Source: Zonotrichia leucophrys gambelii
Lineage: Eukaryota; Chordata; Aves; Passeriformes; Passerellidae
Assembly (NCBI RefSeq): GCF_028769735.1
Contig: NC_088178.1
Location: 20,100,357 to 20,164,356, forward strand
Length of the DNA stretch: 64,000 nucleotides
Direction of reading: 5' to 3'
Of the stretch, positions 52,101 to 64,000 are shown in pieces (the first letter of the stretch is position 1; each line of letters starts with the position of its first letter). A program made the translations under genes and the position numbers. The notes beneath the pieces are model-generated. The model was not told the DNA's origin. It saw nothing but the letters and a program-made list of their open reading frames with translations, and searched no databases.

Positions 52101-55100
52101 CTTCCATTGCTCTTTGTATCCAAGATCTGTTTTGAATTTTTACAGAATACTCACTTCAGCCGTATTTTTGAAAGGGAACATGACATCTAGTCCCCTGGAG
52201 TCCTCTGAATGAGCATTTTATCAGTGAATCAGCCTTGAAATGTTACAATGCTGGCTTAGTATTTGTCAGCATCCGTATAAAACATGCACAAAGCCAAACC
52301 ATAAAGAACTCAACACTTAAACAAAGAACAGTAAGCATCTGAATTGCCCTGAGAGCTTGAGAGCTTACTTGAGCTTCAAAGATTACCATGGGCATTTGTT
52401 TCAGTGGTTTTTCCTGGCTCGTGGTGTAGTTTGCACCTTTGCTTTCGGCAGAAAGCCAGTCCCCCTTCTGTCAGAATAGCCCAGAAACAAGTTACTGGAG
52501 GAGCATAGCTTTTCCTAGTCACACTAGAGTACACTGAATTGGTAAAACTGCTGAATGCAAGGCTGAACTATACTAGCTAACAATAGTTTTTCTGATAGAA
52601 CGCTTGATTCTGATCCTGTTGAATTGATGCCCTTTTTTAGCCTCTCTTAAAAGTAGGAGTTACAGTGGATGTCATGTTGTTTTCTTGAATCACAGAGATT
52701 TACTCCCACCTCCATTTGATCTAGCTGTAAGCTTGCTTCGAGCTGGAACAAAGCACTCCTTAAGTTGGGGCAGTGATATCTTGAGCTACTGGAAAGGGGC
52801 CAGTCCAAAGCACTTGATGTCAAGGAGATATAATATAAAGTTTCTCCTCAGAAGAATGTGAACTTGCTGCCAAAGGCCTTGATTGAGACCATTTCTAAGC
52901 CTGTTGGACATTGTCAAATGCCTTTCTTGGTGATATAATTAGCTTTGTAGGAAAGTTAGTGTCAGCTCAGAAAAGAAATGTGGAGAGAGGGTGTTGCTGG
53001 CTTTCAGCAGTATGTTACAAGTGTCATGTGAGAATTCAGTTTTAAAAGCTTTTTTTCAAGTATTAACCACATTTCTCATAAGTCGTGGAGTAACAATTTC
53101 AAAATTATTTTATACAGGCCCTGCTGAAGAAATCTTAAGTGAAAGCTTACATGAAATGGTAACTTGGGGTTTGCCTCAAGTGTAGGGACTGTGTGACCAT
53201 TACATGCTGGGGCATGGCAGAGCAGGTCCTGGAGGATTTTTCACAGTGGTGAAGTAAAAACAGGAGGAGAGGAGGAAAGGAGGAAAAACAGGAAAGCTGG
53301 TTGAAATGCTGCTGCCAAACATCATCTCTGTAGAGAGGGCAGAAGGCAGGGTGGTATCTCACTTTGTAAGAGGAGCCATCAGTAGAGCTGTCCCCCACAG
53401 ACACATCCAGGCTGTTCCTCGGGGCCCTTGCAGGCAGGGTGCTGCTCTGGCCCTTCAGCCCTGCTGTCACTGTGCCAGCTTTAAAGGCAAAGTGGAAACC
53501 AGTGCATAGTCCTGCCGTGGTATGGGACCAAGCTTGGGCAGGGAAACTCACCTTTTGTAATGTGTACATCTTGAAGGAGGGGAAGCATCATGGGGTGCTG
53601 TCCTGTGTGGCAGAGAGCACAGCATGAAATTGGGTCCCCTGCCGTGTGGGTGAGGGACAGAGAGCAAAGCATGGGTGTGCTGTAAGCTGAGGTCACAGTC
53701 TGTCACTGGGGTAGCTGTGTGCCCCACTGCAGCATGAACAATGTACACCTGTCCTAGGGTAGGATTATAACCAATGCTCAAATGTTATTGTTCCGTACAT
53801 CCCCTCAAATCATTAAGGCTTACATCTCTCTTCTGTGATTGTTTCTGGGCAAGGCAGACCTTTTTTTTCATACAGAGAAGATTAAAACCTATGTTGCCAT
53901 TTTGAAAACATAGATGATGATTTCTTCGTCATCTGAAATGTGCTGTTTTCAAGTATAACAGCTTGGCTTGGAGGAGGCAGCAGAGGATCCCACCTGCAGC
54001 ATGTCTGCACACTTGCACGCAGTCTTTACCAAACGCTGACTCCATCTGTCATGATAGAGTAAAAATAATTCCACAACACTCTATGCTCTGCAGTCTCACT
54101 AATATAGAGTCATGCTTAGTAATAAATCAAATGCTTAGGTGTCATGTTTCATCCCATGCAATTAAACTTCATAAAACCTCTGAAAAATGTATTTTCACAT
54201 AATAGCAGTTCACTGTGAGAACCTCTAGTGTGTGTTTGTCATGGTCAATTCAAAAATTCATGTGATGCACTGAATGTGACAGTGATGAGAGGATTGTCAT
54301 TTCAGTATTCATGCAGCTTCATGATTATTTAACGAAGTTCCAGGTTAGCTGTATGGAAAATGCCAATCTAACCTATTCTGTGTGTGAAATGAACATACAA
54401 TTGGGCCCATGTCAGGTCAGTTGGAGTCACCAAACACTCACTTTCTTTTTTTCTGTGGAGCAGCATATATTGACATTTACAGTATTGGGCTGCAGTGCCT
54501 AAACCCTTCCTTAAGCTTCCTGGGTCATGTTTGGAGTGTTACTTAACCTCATCTCATTCCTTGGAATGCTGGCTGTTTAAAAAACACCCAATGTAATTCC
54601 TGCCAATAGAGAGGTTTTTTGCATGCTTCACTGTCTTACAGAGGATCTTTGTGATTTTTGACATTTCTTTGATGAAGCACTAAGTAGTATAAGTTTGAGG
54701 TCATTAGGGAAAACAAAAAATAAAATTTGCATGCAATTCCTGGTTGTTTTCATAGCTGGTGAATAAGCTCTGACATCAGGATGTAGTTGTGATTCAGTCA
54801 AGTAAAAGGTCATCAGCAGATCAAAATGAGAGCTAAATACATTGACAAAAGTAACTACCATGGGTCATTTTTTTTATTTCTTCTGTGAGCTTTACTTCAG
54901 GAAAGTATTATAATAGTCTCTAATATGTAACATTTCTACAGTGAACAGGAGCACTCTTATTAGTGCTGTAAAAACTGGCTTGCTGCTGAAATGTTCTGTG
55001 GTAGGGAGAACCCCAACAGTGTGGTGTTCTTAACAAAATAGAAACACAATGAAAGCACTTGAAGGACTTTCCTGGCTATTATTTTTGTATAACAATAGAA

Positions 55101-58004
55101 AAAAAATTAATGTTTTACGGTAGCCTGTGGAGTTACTACTGATATTCTGTAAATAAAATATTTTGACACCATTGTGATGTGGAGTGTCAAAGCTGTCTGC
55201 CTCACATGGGCACTGTGTAATTACCCATCCTAATCACAATTATGTAATCTAGTGTGTTGTTACAAGATTAGGGTATCTATTTATGTAGCTGAATCCCTGA
55301 AATATTCAAAGCACCGAAAATTACTGTGGGGAAATGAAGGAAACATAAACATTTGAAAATTCCATTTAGGAAGGGCCATTAGGGTTAGACGACACGCTGC
55401 CAAAATCAAGGGTGTGTGCAGTCAGAGGGGAGACAGCACAAAGCAGCGCCGCGCCGGTGCCAGCCTTGCTCTGTGCCAGCCACAAGGCTCCTGCCTTGCA
55501 GGGAGCTCTGCAGTCATCCTGGCTCTGCCTTTCCAGCCACCCAGAACCCGTCATGCTCACAGGGCTCCAGTGGTTCTGCCCTGTGACTGCCCTGGAGTTG
55601 ATCATCTCAGGGGAAGAAGCCCCAGCTTAGTCTTTGCCACTGCCAAGGAGTGGCTCTGGCCAGCTGCAGTGTGAAGGCTTGGAGGTTGCTCCTTTCTCTC
55701 TAATTGTCTGCCTCATCAAGGGAAGCTGTTCACTTCAGGTCAAATCTTGGTGCCATTTTCAAATTAAAGTTCATCGTTGAAGGCTCTGGTCTGAGGTTTG
55801 TTCTGTGACAGTTTTTCAGTTAGAAGTGCAGTGACTTATTCTCCTGCTGCTTCTCTTGCTAGGTAGGCAGTGAATAGATTACCCAGGGTTCAGCCCTTCT
55901 GCTGGGAACAGAGGCTTCTTGCTCAAAGGGAGACTGGTCATTGTATGCCTCGACCCAGCCCATCATGTCAGGCTATTTCACTGAGTACAGAGGAGGCACA
56001 TAGAGAGAATTCAACAAGGAAAAGTGTTTTGTGCTTTAGGGAGACAGCCCTATAGCAGGCTGGGAGAAGAAGCAAAAGAATTATTCACAGTGCTTATAGC
56101 TCTAAGGGTCTCAGAAGAATAGAAGTCTTAGACTGGAGGCTTTCATCGTGAATGTGGATTTGAGAACAAGACCAGGTTTTTGACCTAACTTAAGCACTGC
56201 ACACAGGAAAGATACCCTTGCAGAAGTGGTTAATGCAAGCAGAGGGGATGATTAAATGAGTTAGACCTTGTAAAAGGATCCATTTATCGTGGCTGTGTAC
56301 TGGGGGAGCTGCCATCCTTAGGAGGCTGGCAGGGGGATTTGCAGAGCCTTGTTTTGTAGGTCATGGCTTTCAATTTGTCTTAACTTGCTGCTGATTAAAA
56401 GTTAACAGTGAATCTCCTTGTATGAGCTGTCTGAAATGAACTTGTTACCTCAGTATTGCTCCAGCAGGTTCAGCCTTCTGCAGTGTAGGAGTTGCCATCA
56501 CAGTGGCCATCTCCCCAGCAGACTCAGCAGACAGCTCGAGGCACAAAACCCTGTTTGTCTCTCTGGGCTTGGGTCCCCAGAGACACTAAGGGTGTCCATG
56601 GCTCCACAAGAGATATTTCAGGTGACTGTAGAAAATTACTTTCTTTCACAGGGCTCCAGGTCTGTCCAAAGGGACTGTGGTGCATCCTCTTTTACAAACC
56701 ATTGAGCTCTGTTGAAAAGTAGTGCCATGGGAGAAACATGAAGGTGGTGGGGAGGGATTCCTGGAGTGCAGAGACAGTGCACAGGTCACACTGTATGACA
56801 CGCCTTTTTTTGGTGTATTTTCTAGCATTTTTTATATCTGGTCCCCAGCACCAGCCCCTTGTGAGATGCCCTGACAAGGAGCATATTCCCCATGGAGGGG
56901 AGTGGGGGGCTAGCAACTTCTCCCGAAGTCATCACTGTTTCATCATCAATGCCAGAGCCTGTACATCCAGAGCAAAAAGTGGTCCCTTGGAAACCCAAGA
57001 GAGGCAGCCAACAAGAATATTGGCAATAGCAGATCCCTTGTCCAGAGCTCTTTTGTTCTTTTATGCTCTATGTGCAGTTTTTTTTTTAATGCACCCAGTA
57101 TTTCACCTCTAAACCAAATACAGTTATTCATTAATACCAGTCAAGACTTGCCGTGGAGTTTTCAAATGAGGCAATTGTGCTGAGTCAGATGGATGACACA
57201 TCCTCCTTCTCATGTTACATTGCCTAAAATAGAGATCTTCTTAGAAGCAGAATTCGAGTGAATCTTGTCTCATACTTGCACAGGGATGCCAGAAAACTCC
57301 TTCTCAGGCCACAAAATGATTTCACCGCAGATTCAAACATCTCCTGTTTTAATAATATATCTTACATGAGTGACTTATTTCAGGTGTTGAAAGGGTAGAT
57401 AACAATGGTTTAGAGGAAGACTTTCCCAAAGGCTCCAATAGCTGCTTGGTACTTATCTCCCCAGTAGATTTTAATGGGAATTAAGCACCTACAAGTCATT
57501 TTTTTGCCTTAGAAAATCTTTCCTGCAGGCTATAGAAGAAGATTGGTAGCATTAAAAATGATGACATTTATCCAAGAAATGGCAAAAGGGAGCACAATAA
57601 CCCTGCACTTCACAGGTGCTTTTCATCAAAAAAGAAACCCCGCATCTTCACAAATCCAAGATACAAATGTTGCTGTATGCTGACGTTTGACCAATTCGGT
57701 GAATTCTTTAAGACCTTGTATCAATGCTGCGTGCCAGCTAAAGGCACAAAGTGAGGTGTGTGTGCTGCCTCATTTCTCACTGCAGTGTATTTTGACAGTG
57801 AAGTCAGAGCTGTGATCCGAGCAAGCAGGATGAAAATACAGTACAGTCTGAAACATTTTAAAATCCCAAGGAAAGTATAAGTGGTGTGTAGGTTATCAGC
57901 ACAGAAGATTCTGATGCCTCCTCCTCCCATTAGACTCTGGGTGGGTTAGTGGTTAATTATAACCTGCCACTTGGGTTTTCCTCATGCAACTAGCAATGAT
58001 TTCC
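49196..58004 (+). other. PTPRF: Large intron, sixth stretch
   Basis: Intronic sequence. A 131-codon open frame at 49112-49507 begins inside the 3' end of the fossil LINE and runs on by chance. A purine-rich AGGAGG/GGAAA stretch lies at 53262-53292. GC-rich parts at 53380-53480 and 55420-55660 are open in several frames without any family resemblance. I recognise no exon. Confidence 0.65.
51830..52330. promoter_or_regulatory. Possible conserved non-coding element
   Basis: This non-repetitive, AT-leaning stretch contains GTAATGATGTGTAATCAG, CAGTAATAATGATAAATG and TTTATAAATCAACAG, with isolated CpGs (ATCGAACC, GCCGTATT) retained. The texture suggests constraint, but that is only an impression. 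Confidence 0.2.
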
Positions 58005-58180
58005 CTATTCCTAGATTAATTAAAATGTTAAATAAGATCTGTCCCTAACACCAGTCTCAGGGATAGCATGTTATCATTTATCTTTGCCCTTTAGTTATGG
58101 ACATTTAGTAAGTTTTCAGCCATCTCCACCAGGATTTAATCCCAGTCAGCTGCAGGTTTTGGAATGGTTTTAAAGAAGTG
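58005..58180 (-). mobile_element. CR1/L2-type LINE ORF2 fragment, antisense
   Basis: On the + strand, AAAATGTTAAATAAGATCTG, TCCCTAACACCAGTCTCAGG, then ATCTTTGCCCTTTAGTTATG and TTTTCAGCC, then CCAGGATTTAATCCCAGTC and AGCTGC follow the reverse complement of the middle of CR1-type ORF2 (the region just after the catalytic box in antisense order). I recalled this consensus from turtle and bird genomes and did not align it. There is no intact frame, and the edges are uncertain. Confidence 0.5.
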
Positions 58181-61100
58181 CTATAGCACCCTTTTATTCT
58201 GTTGACTGTGTAATCCAGCCAGAAGGAAAAGCTTGCTTTACTCTTTCTCACCTGCTGTTTTTGTATCCCAAATGAGTCCTGCATTCCTGCTAGCTCTTCA
58301 ATATAAGCAGTTTTGTCATTCATATTTGTTGTTACAGTGTTGTCATTACAGGGCGGTGATTCCTGGATCACACTTTTTTCTTCTTCTTGCAGTGGGTTCT
58401 TTTGCTTTTTGGATTCTCAGATGACTTACCTCTCGACATATTTTAGAATAATTTCAATTAATACAGTAAATTTGTTAGCTAATTCCCATAACACGTTGGC
58501 ATTAAAACTGAGTTTTCTTTCCTATGCTTTTTTTTAAGTGCTGAGCAGCTCAAGCACTTGAATCCTAAATGAAGCTCTGTTCTCCCTTTTTTACCAGATC
58601 TATTTTCTGTTACTTAGTTCAGCTATCTTCTCATTTCCCACAACTTTCATGGCAACACTAAGTCATTCTGGATTTTCCACTTTCTTGATTTGTCTGTGCT
58701 GCTTTTTCTTGTTTTGATCCTGTGTTGTTTCTGTCATGCTTGGGGTTTTTTTTAACTGCTTGTTTTGTGGTGGAACCACGCTGCCCTCCCCGTTCCCACA
58801 GACCAGGCTGACTGAGTTGGTGGGAGAATCTGTCTACAGAGAGCATATGTAAAACAAATTTAGTTATTAATAAATGACTGTATGACAGTTACTATTTCTG
58901 TACCGCTTCCTTTTGGAAGAGCTGCATGTCAAAATCTGCACATTACCAGAACTCTCTCTAATTTCACTTTTCTTGTGACTCAATGGCAATAGCATGTACT
59001 CTTTTATTTGGCCGTCACAGGGGAATGGTAATAGATTTTCCTTGAAACCATTTTCCCTCATCATTTCCCGTTACAGCAGGATACTTGGGCTTATAAGGAT
59101 TTGCTCATACCCTTCTGCTGAAACAGTTTTTGTACTGCAGAAATGATGTAGCAGAGTTACATTTGCCTTGAAACTGTCTGAAGATTTTCATACTGTTTTT
59201 TTTTTAAGTCTAAATTCCATTTTAAAAAATAACAAAGGAAAACCTGGGAGGAGGCAGAGGAAGGTGGTTTATTTCCTGTGATCCCAAATGGACATTCCTC
59301 TGTTGTCTCACACACCAATATGTTGGATGTTCTAAAACCTTTTCAGTTGAAATGCAGGGGGAATATGAACACACATTAAAGCTGGTTTCCCCTGAGAACT
59401 GTAGCAATCATGTACTGGTTGTTTTGAAAATGGAGGATTGCAGTAAAAACTAATTCCACCCTGTGATGCCTTAGCAGTGCTTTGAGATTCTGCTAGTGTA
59501 AGAAATGATAGGCTGGTGAGATTTAAGAGCAGAAAGATGCAAGCACCTAGGAATACAAATAAAACTGACTTCACCTTAATAATTGTGATCAAAAATATAT
59601 CCTGGCATTGATAACGAAAGCAAAAGAGCAGCTGACAGAAGTCAGCTGGAAGGCACAAGGATTACCTGGTGACATTCTGATCTGTACAATTATGTGGATG
59701 CTATTAACATTTAAATAGTTTAAAAATCAGCTCGCTGAAATACGGAATTGTGTGCTTGAACTGAAAAAATGCTGTCATTCTACCTGACTCAGTGATAATT
59801 GCCTAGTAAGTGCTAAACATAGTGAAATTGCAGCAGAGGCTCAGAAATGCAGTGTAGGAACCAGGGATGGGAATGAAAGCAGCATTCATCTTAAAACAAA
59901 TTCAAAATAGCACTGAGTTTAAAGGAAAAAGAAAGAGAAAAAAAAGCAAAACAAAAACCACCAAACCAGAAAACAAGCTTTTAAAATGCCAAGTTTGATG
60001 CAACCAAAAAAGAAAATAAGTGGTGGTGGATTTCAACTGAAGGAATCAAGAATAAAGTCTTCACTTGTGAGTATATAGCTGTTTTCTCACTGTCACACAC
60101 TCATGTGTGTGCATGTGTCTGCTCATATGCATGCTGGACCAAAGGGTCTTCCTGCCTCCCCTCATTTTCTCACCCAAAGTCTGTGCAGATGCTTGAGTTT
60201 GCCTGTGTGAAAGCAAATTTGCTGCATAAATCTCAGTTCTGTTTGGCAACAAGTCCCTGCTGTTGTTAGCACATCTGAAGCTGATCTGCCTCGCTGGGAT
60301 GGTCCCTGGAGCTGGGCTGCCCTCTCTGTGCAGTCGAACACAGCCCTGCAGAGCTTGTCCCTTCCAGTGGCTTTGCGCGTGTGCTGAGCCTCCTCCGAGC
60401 ACACAACGGCTCCTTTTCTCCAGATACCAACTGCAGGAGAGCTGGACACAGGTGTGGAGATTATTCAGAGGGTGTCACAGGAATACAGGAGATGGGACCC
60501 AGTGGTGGCCTCTCCAGATTAACTCATGGCCCAGTGACAGGGCACACTCCTGTGCTGCTGGGGTTTGGTGCAGCTCACAGGGCCAGGCAGGACACAGCAG
60601 AAGCGGCATTTGCACATTCAGCCTGACTGAGGAATTGCTGTAGGGATCCCAACAGGATAAAGAGCAGCACTTTTTTCTTCCTTAATAAGAAAGGAAGCAT
60701 GTATGGGCAGCTGTGACTGTCTCTGTCAGCTTCAGTGCATGGTGCATTCCTCACACAGTTAATGCAGCAGCACCTGGGTGGAAATATGGTCGAAGTCACC
60801 CACAGGCTCAGCCAAAATAAGCTGAATCAAGAACCATCTTGCTGTCACCCCAGCAGCTGCCTCAGTGTGAGAACACCTTGGTAGGAAGAGAGACTGTCTG
60901 TCAGTGTGTGCTTGGAGATGTGTCTGGATTCAGAGTGCATCTCCCTAAATCCATTGGCTCTATTTAAGGCATTTTGCTTGAACATGCATGCCAGCTCTTC
61001 AGAGAAACTTGCTTTTTTACTGTCACATTTCTACAGAGTTCATCGTATTTGGAAGGGCGGGGGATGTTTGTTACTTCCATCTTTCACTCCAGATAGGGAA

Positions 61101-62855
61101 GAAGAAAGGTTTTGACTTCAGAATGAAAAGTTTGCTGGTAGTAGTCTCTCTGTTACCACCACTGCAGGCTCAGTGAAAAACAGAGTAAAACTGGGATATG
61201 ACTTCAGTGATACAGCAATTCAGGATTTTGCATGTAATTCTATTAATGATGTATGAGGCAGAATAGATGCCAGCCTTCTCTCCTAGAGCTACATTTATTT
61301 TGCAAAACAATAGGATGGGAAGATGTTTAGCTTCATTTTTGTAAATATACTTAGCAGACATGACTGATTACACACAGGGAACAGAACAGTTATGTTAAAA
61401 AAATGATACAGTCATTTTTTCTGCCTATAGCCACATTTCAAAACCACAAAGGATTATTTGTAGATCACTGAGAAGTATTAAATGAGTTCATTGAATATTC
61501 TGTTAATATGCAGAAATGCAAAAACAAAAGATGCAAAGGTAAGAATTTCTTTGCATCTTTACTTTTTCATCAGAGAATACCACAGACAAACAAGACATTT
61601 AAAAAAAAATAATCACTTCTTGCAGGTTTGGGTAAGGGAGGAATTAGAACTATTCCAGAGGGATAGAAGAAAATTTAGATAAAATAGGACAATTTTCTTT
61701 TCCTTGCTTATAGCAATAGGCATTGACTGCTGTGAGCAGGCTGCCAGGACTGGGGAGCTCAGCTCCAATGCAGAGGCTCTCCTGTGAGAGTCACCTCAGC
61801 AGCAGGTCCTCAGGCCAGGAGATCCTTGATCCACATTCAGTGGATGTATTTCTGCTGTGGACAGTGCATCAACACTCTGCCAGTGCCAGTGGAGAAGCAA
61901 AGTGTGCTTTGGTACACTGCTTGGCACAGATGGGAAAATCCTGTGATCCTCACACGTGTGCTCTGTATTTCTGCATATCTGGAAAGGCTGAACTGTACCG
62001 CTGGTTTTGTCAAGAGATTTCATAGTGATTAATATTTGACCAGCTCTTAAAAGGTAATGGAAACTTGTTGTGGTATCTTCCCTATTCAACTCCTGCCACA
62101 CACATCTGAATTTATTTTCTTCCTGATTGGCTTTAAAGGTGTGTAATCATGCGAGGCTTAGGCTGTTGACAGCACAATTTTAATTCTTAACAGCCAGCCA
62201 ACAGGCAGTTCTCCTGCAGCAGGAGCAGAGTGCAGGTTCCCTCTGTCCCCTGGCTTTAATGGATGCTCTGCTATCTCAGTTCCATTAGTTGTCTCCCCTC
62301 TGGATGCAGCATTGCAATGTTAGCAGCTTTTCACATTCCTGCCATGCCCGTGTGCGGCGGGCAGCGAGCTGGCTGCATCCGTGTAAAGCTGGGGACACAC
62401 CTGCACCACATGGTGTGGCTCAGTACACCAGTGCTCTGCTGGCTCCCAGGAAGGATCTTGTTCTGATCGTGTGGAGATAAGCAGGGGTTAATTTACCTTG
62501 CTTGGGAGCTACCCCAGTTCAGCAGCAGTGTACTTGAGCTGTCTGCCATGGCTTTAGGCCAGGGCTCAGCTTTGATAGACTTGGGCTGTGCTGCTCCAGT
62601 TCAAACAGGAGATGTTCTGCAGGGACAGATTTGGCCTCACTGGCGTTCATATGTGTAGCAGGAGGAATTTCCTGCTTTCTTGTGACAGTAAGCAGTCCAT
62701 GGGTCACAGCTCAGCCAGGACAAGGAGTCCAGTGCTGACTCTGCTGTTGCAACTCAAGTGGAGCTGCCTGGTGCCCTGAAGATTCTTTTTGCTGTTTGCA
62801 TTAGCTGCTATTTCTTTATTTTCTTCGCTTATTTTTCAACTGCAAAATACCAACA

Positions 62856-62888
62856 TCTTTTTTTTTTTCTTTTTTTTTCCTTTTATAG
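62856..62888 (+). other. Long polypyrimidine tract ending in TATAG (cryptic splice acceptor)
   Basis: A run of T with a few C (62856-62884) ends in TATAG, with AG at 62887-62888, giving a textbook-strength acceptor. The downstream sequence stays open for about 21 codons in one frame, but a TAG then appears and no clear donor precedes it. It has no resemblance to LAR-family Ig2 or to the known mini-exons of the family. It may be a cryptic or non-coding splice site, or just a T tract. Confidence 0.4.
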
Positions 62889-63389
62889 CACCTTTAAGTG
62901 CTTCTAGCTCTTTGACTTTAGACATATATCTATCATCAGGCAGGCTGTTTTAGGTCTGCCTACATTTAGCCCAATGCATAAAGAGAAATATTACTGCTGT
63001 TCTCATTTTCAAATGTTCCTAAGAGGGAAAATGAAATTACTGCAGGTCATTTTGAAGCAGGAGCAGGGTTTGTAGTCTGAAGCAGTGTTTCAGTGTTACT
63101 GGGGGGAAGTGAACTGATGACAAAACCAACAGTGGGAAAGAGGCCTTTGCTGCTTTTAGCAGCACCCTGTGCATCCACCTGCACTGTCCCCAGCCTCTCC
63201 AGTGACTGGAGACACTGTGTTAATAAAGTGTTCTGGGCAGCCTCAGCTTTGTTTTGAAGGATCATCTTTGAGAAACGTTGATTATCAATATTTAAAAGGG
63301 CTCAGTGAGAAGTTCAAGCATATTACAGAGTGCAGCTAACAAGAGCCATGGTGGGAAACACAACAGCACTCTGGTCATGACACTGTTAC

Positions 63390-63660
63390 AGCATCACAGT
63401 TAATGACCAAAATATTAAAGAACTTATTGAAGTTCAATCATCAATCAAGGTAAATTGATTTTTCTGGCAAAGAATGCAAATGTGTTTTTTTGATACTGTG
63501 TGAATACCAACAAACTACCCAGGCTTGGCTCAAGCTCATTTCTATGGTTATCAATTTATGAACAGCTGTGTGAGCCATGGTGAAAGGGAGAGGGGAGTAG
63601 TAATAATTACCATTCCATTTTACTAATTACTGGCTGAAGTTGTCACCATAATCCTGATTG
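63390..63660. promoter_or_regulatory. AT-rich block with TAATTA cores (possible conserved element)
   Basis: This stretch contains TAATTACCATTC at 63604-63615, the same 12-mer as at 43517-43528. It also holds CAATCATCAATCAAGGTAAA and ACTAATTACTGG. It has no recognisable repeat family. An enhancer is possible but not shown. Confidence 0.2.
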
Positions 63661-64000
63661 CTAGATTTTTGCTCAGAGTGCTGCTTCCTCCTTTTTGCAT
63701 GTTTTCTCCATTATTGTCTCTGTTGAACCTGAGGCTAATTTCAACAGAAGAAGCTGAAGAGGGGATGAACAGTTTTAAGTCCTTCTGCAATCAGTGTTTC
63801 CTTCAGACACTTAATGTGTGTGAAAGCGAGACTAAGAGTCTGTCTTGGTCAAAGTTGCCATTATAATCAAGATATCAGTGGAGCAGAGGCTTGTTCCCCT
63901 GCTGTCAGGAGGTCATCAGTGCCTCTTCAGATCCTGCTCTGGTTCTCTTTAACCTTTCCCATGCAGTTTGCTCTGTTGGGCCCTGCACTCAAAGGTCTCA

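Larger units (their letters stand above)
58181..64000 (+). other. PTPRF: Large intron, last stretch in the window
   Basis: Intronic sequence up to the window end, with no Ig2 exon seen. It contains an A-rich block (about 59926-59980), a long T tract (62856-62884) and an AT-rich block with TAATTA cores (63390-63660). The short open frames at 60263-60643 (+) and 60061-60402 (-) overlap and look like chance. Confidence 0.65.

Noticed and set aside
55412..55674. GC-rich spot with CGCCGCGCCGG resembling a CpG island
   Set aside because: The CpG cluster is only about a dozen bases long and the surrounding sequence is CpG-poor, so it is too small for a promoter island.
1..64000. tRNA, rRNA, CRISPR arrays, bacterial operons, viral genes
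   Set aside because: I looked for each by eye and saw none. The DNA has intron-exon structure and vertebrate repeats throughout.

Overview
The window is ordinary vertebrate nuclear DNA made almost entirely of intron. Only two short stretches look like real protein-coding sequence: two exons on the + strand (3113-3258 and 5922-6063) that together encode the first immunoglobulin domain of a type IIa (LAR family) receptor protein tyrosine phosphatase. As far as I can judge without a search, the protein matches PTPRF (LAR) better than PTPRD or PTPRS. The host is an amniote and most likely a bird. The PTPRF-type exons, the low density of recognisable interspersed repeats, and the fact that those repeats are mainly worn CR1-type LINE fragments all fit a bird. 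Species cannot be fixed from this.

Layout: 1-3112 is the end of an upstream intron. Exon A (3113-3258) carries the N-terminal half of Ig1. A 2663-base intron follows (3259-5921). Exon B (5922-6063) carries the C-terminal half of Ig1. From 6064 to the end of the window (57,937 bases) I see no further exon of this gene, so the intron between Ig1 and Ig2 appears to be at least that long. The signal peptide, Ig2, Ig3, fibronectin repeats, transmembrane segment and phosphatase domains must lie outside the window.

The long intron holds several fossil non-LTR retrotransposon pieces. The clearest is a + strand CR1-like copy at about 48150-49195, with decayed reverse-transcriptase motifs and a recognisable 3' end. 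Antisense pieces lie near 18877-18995, 28765-29010, 36248-36325 and 58005-58180. There is also a CTTT/poly-T microsatellite (19090-19139), a 24-A run preceded by a small hairpin (48032-48083), a perfect 14-bp inverted repeat with a GAAA loop (45822-45853), small tandem duplications, and several AT-rich, homeodomain-core-rich stretches that could be conserved enhancers.

Nearly all open reading frames over 60 codons here are chance ORFs in intron, including the long overlapping ones in the GC-rich block 481-1760. I found no tRNA, rRNA, CRISPR array, operon or second gene, and no evidence of an undescribed system. The findings below are modest leads, mostly needing alignment or conservation data.
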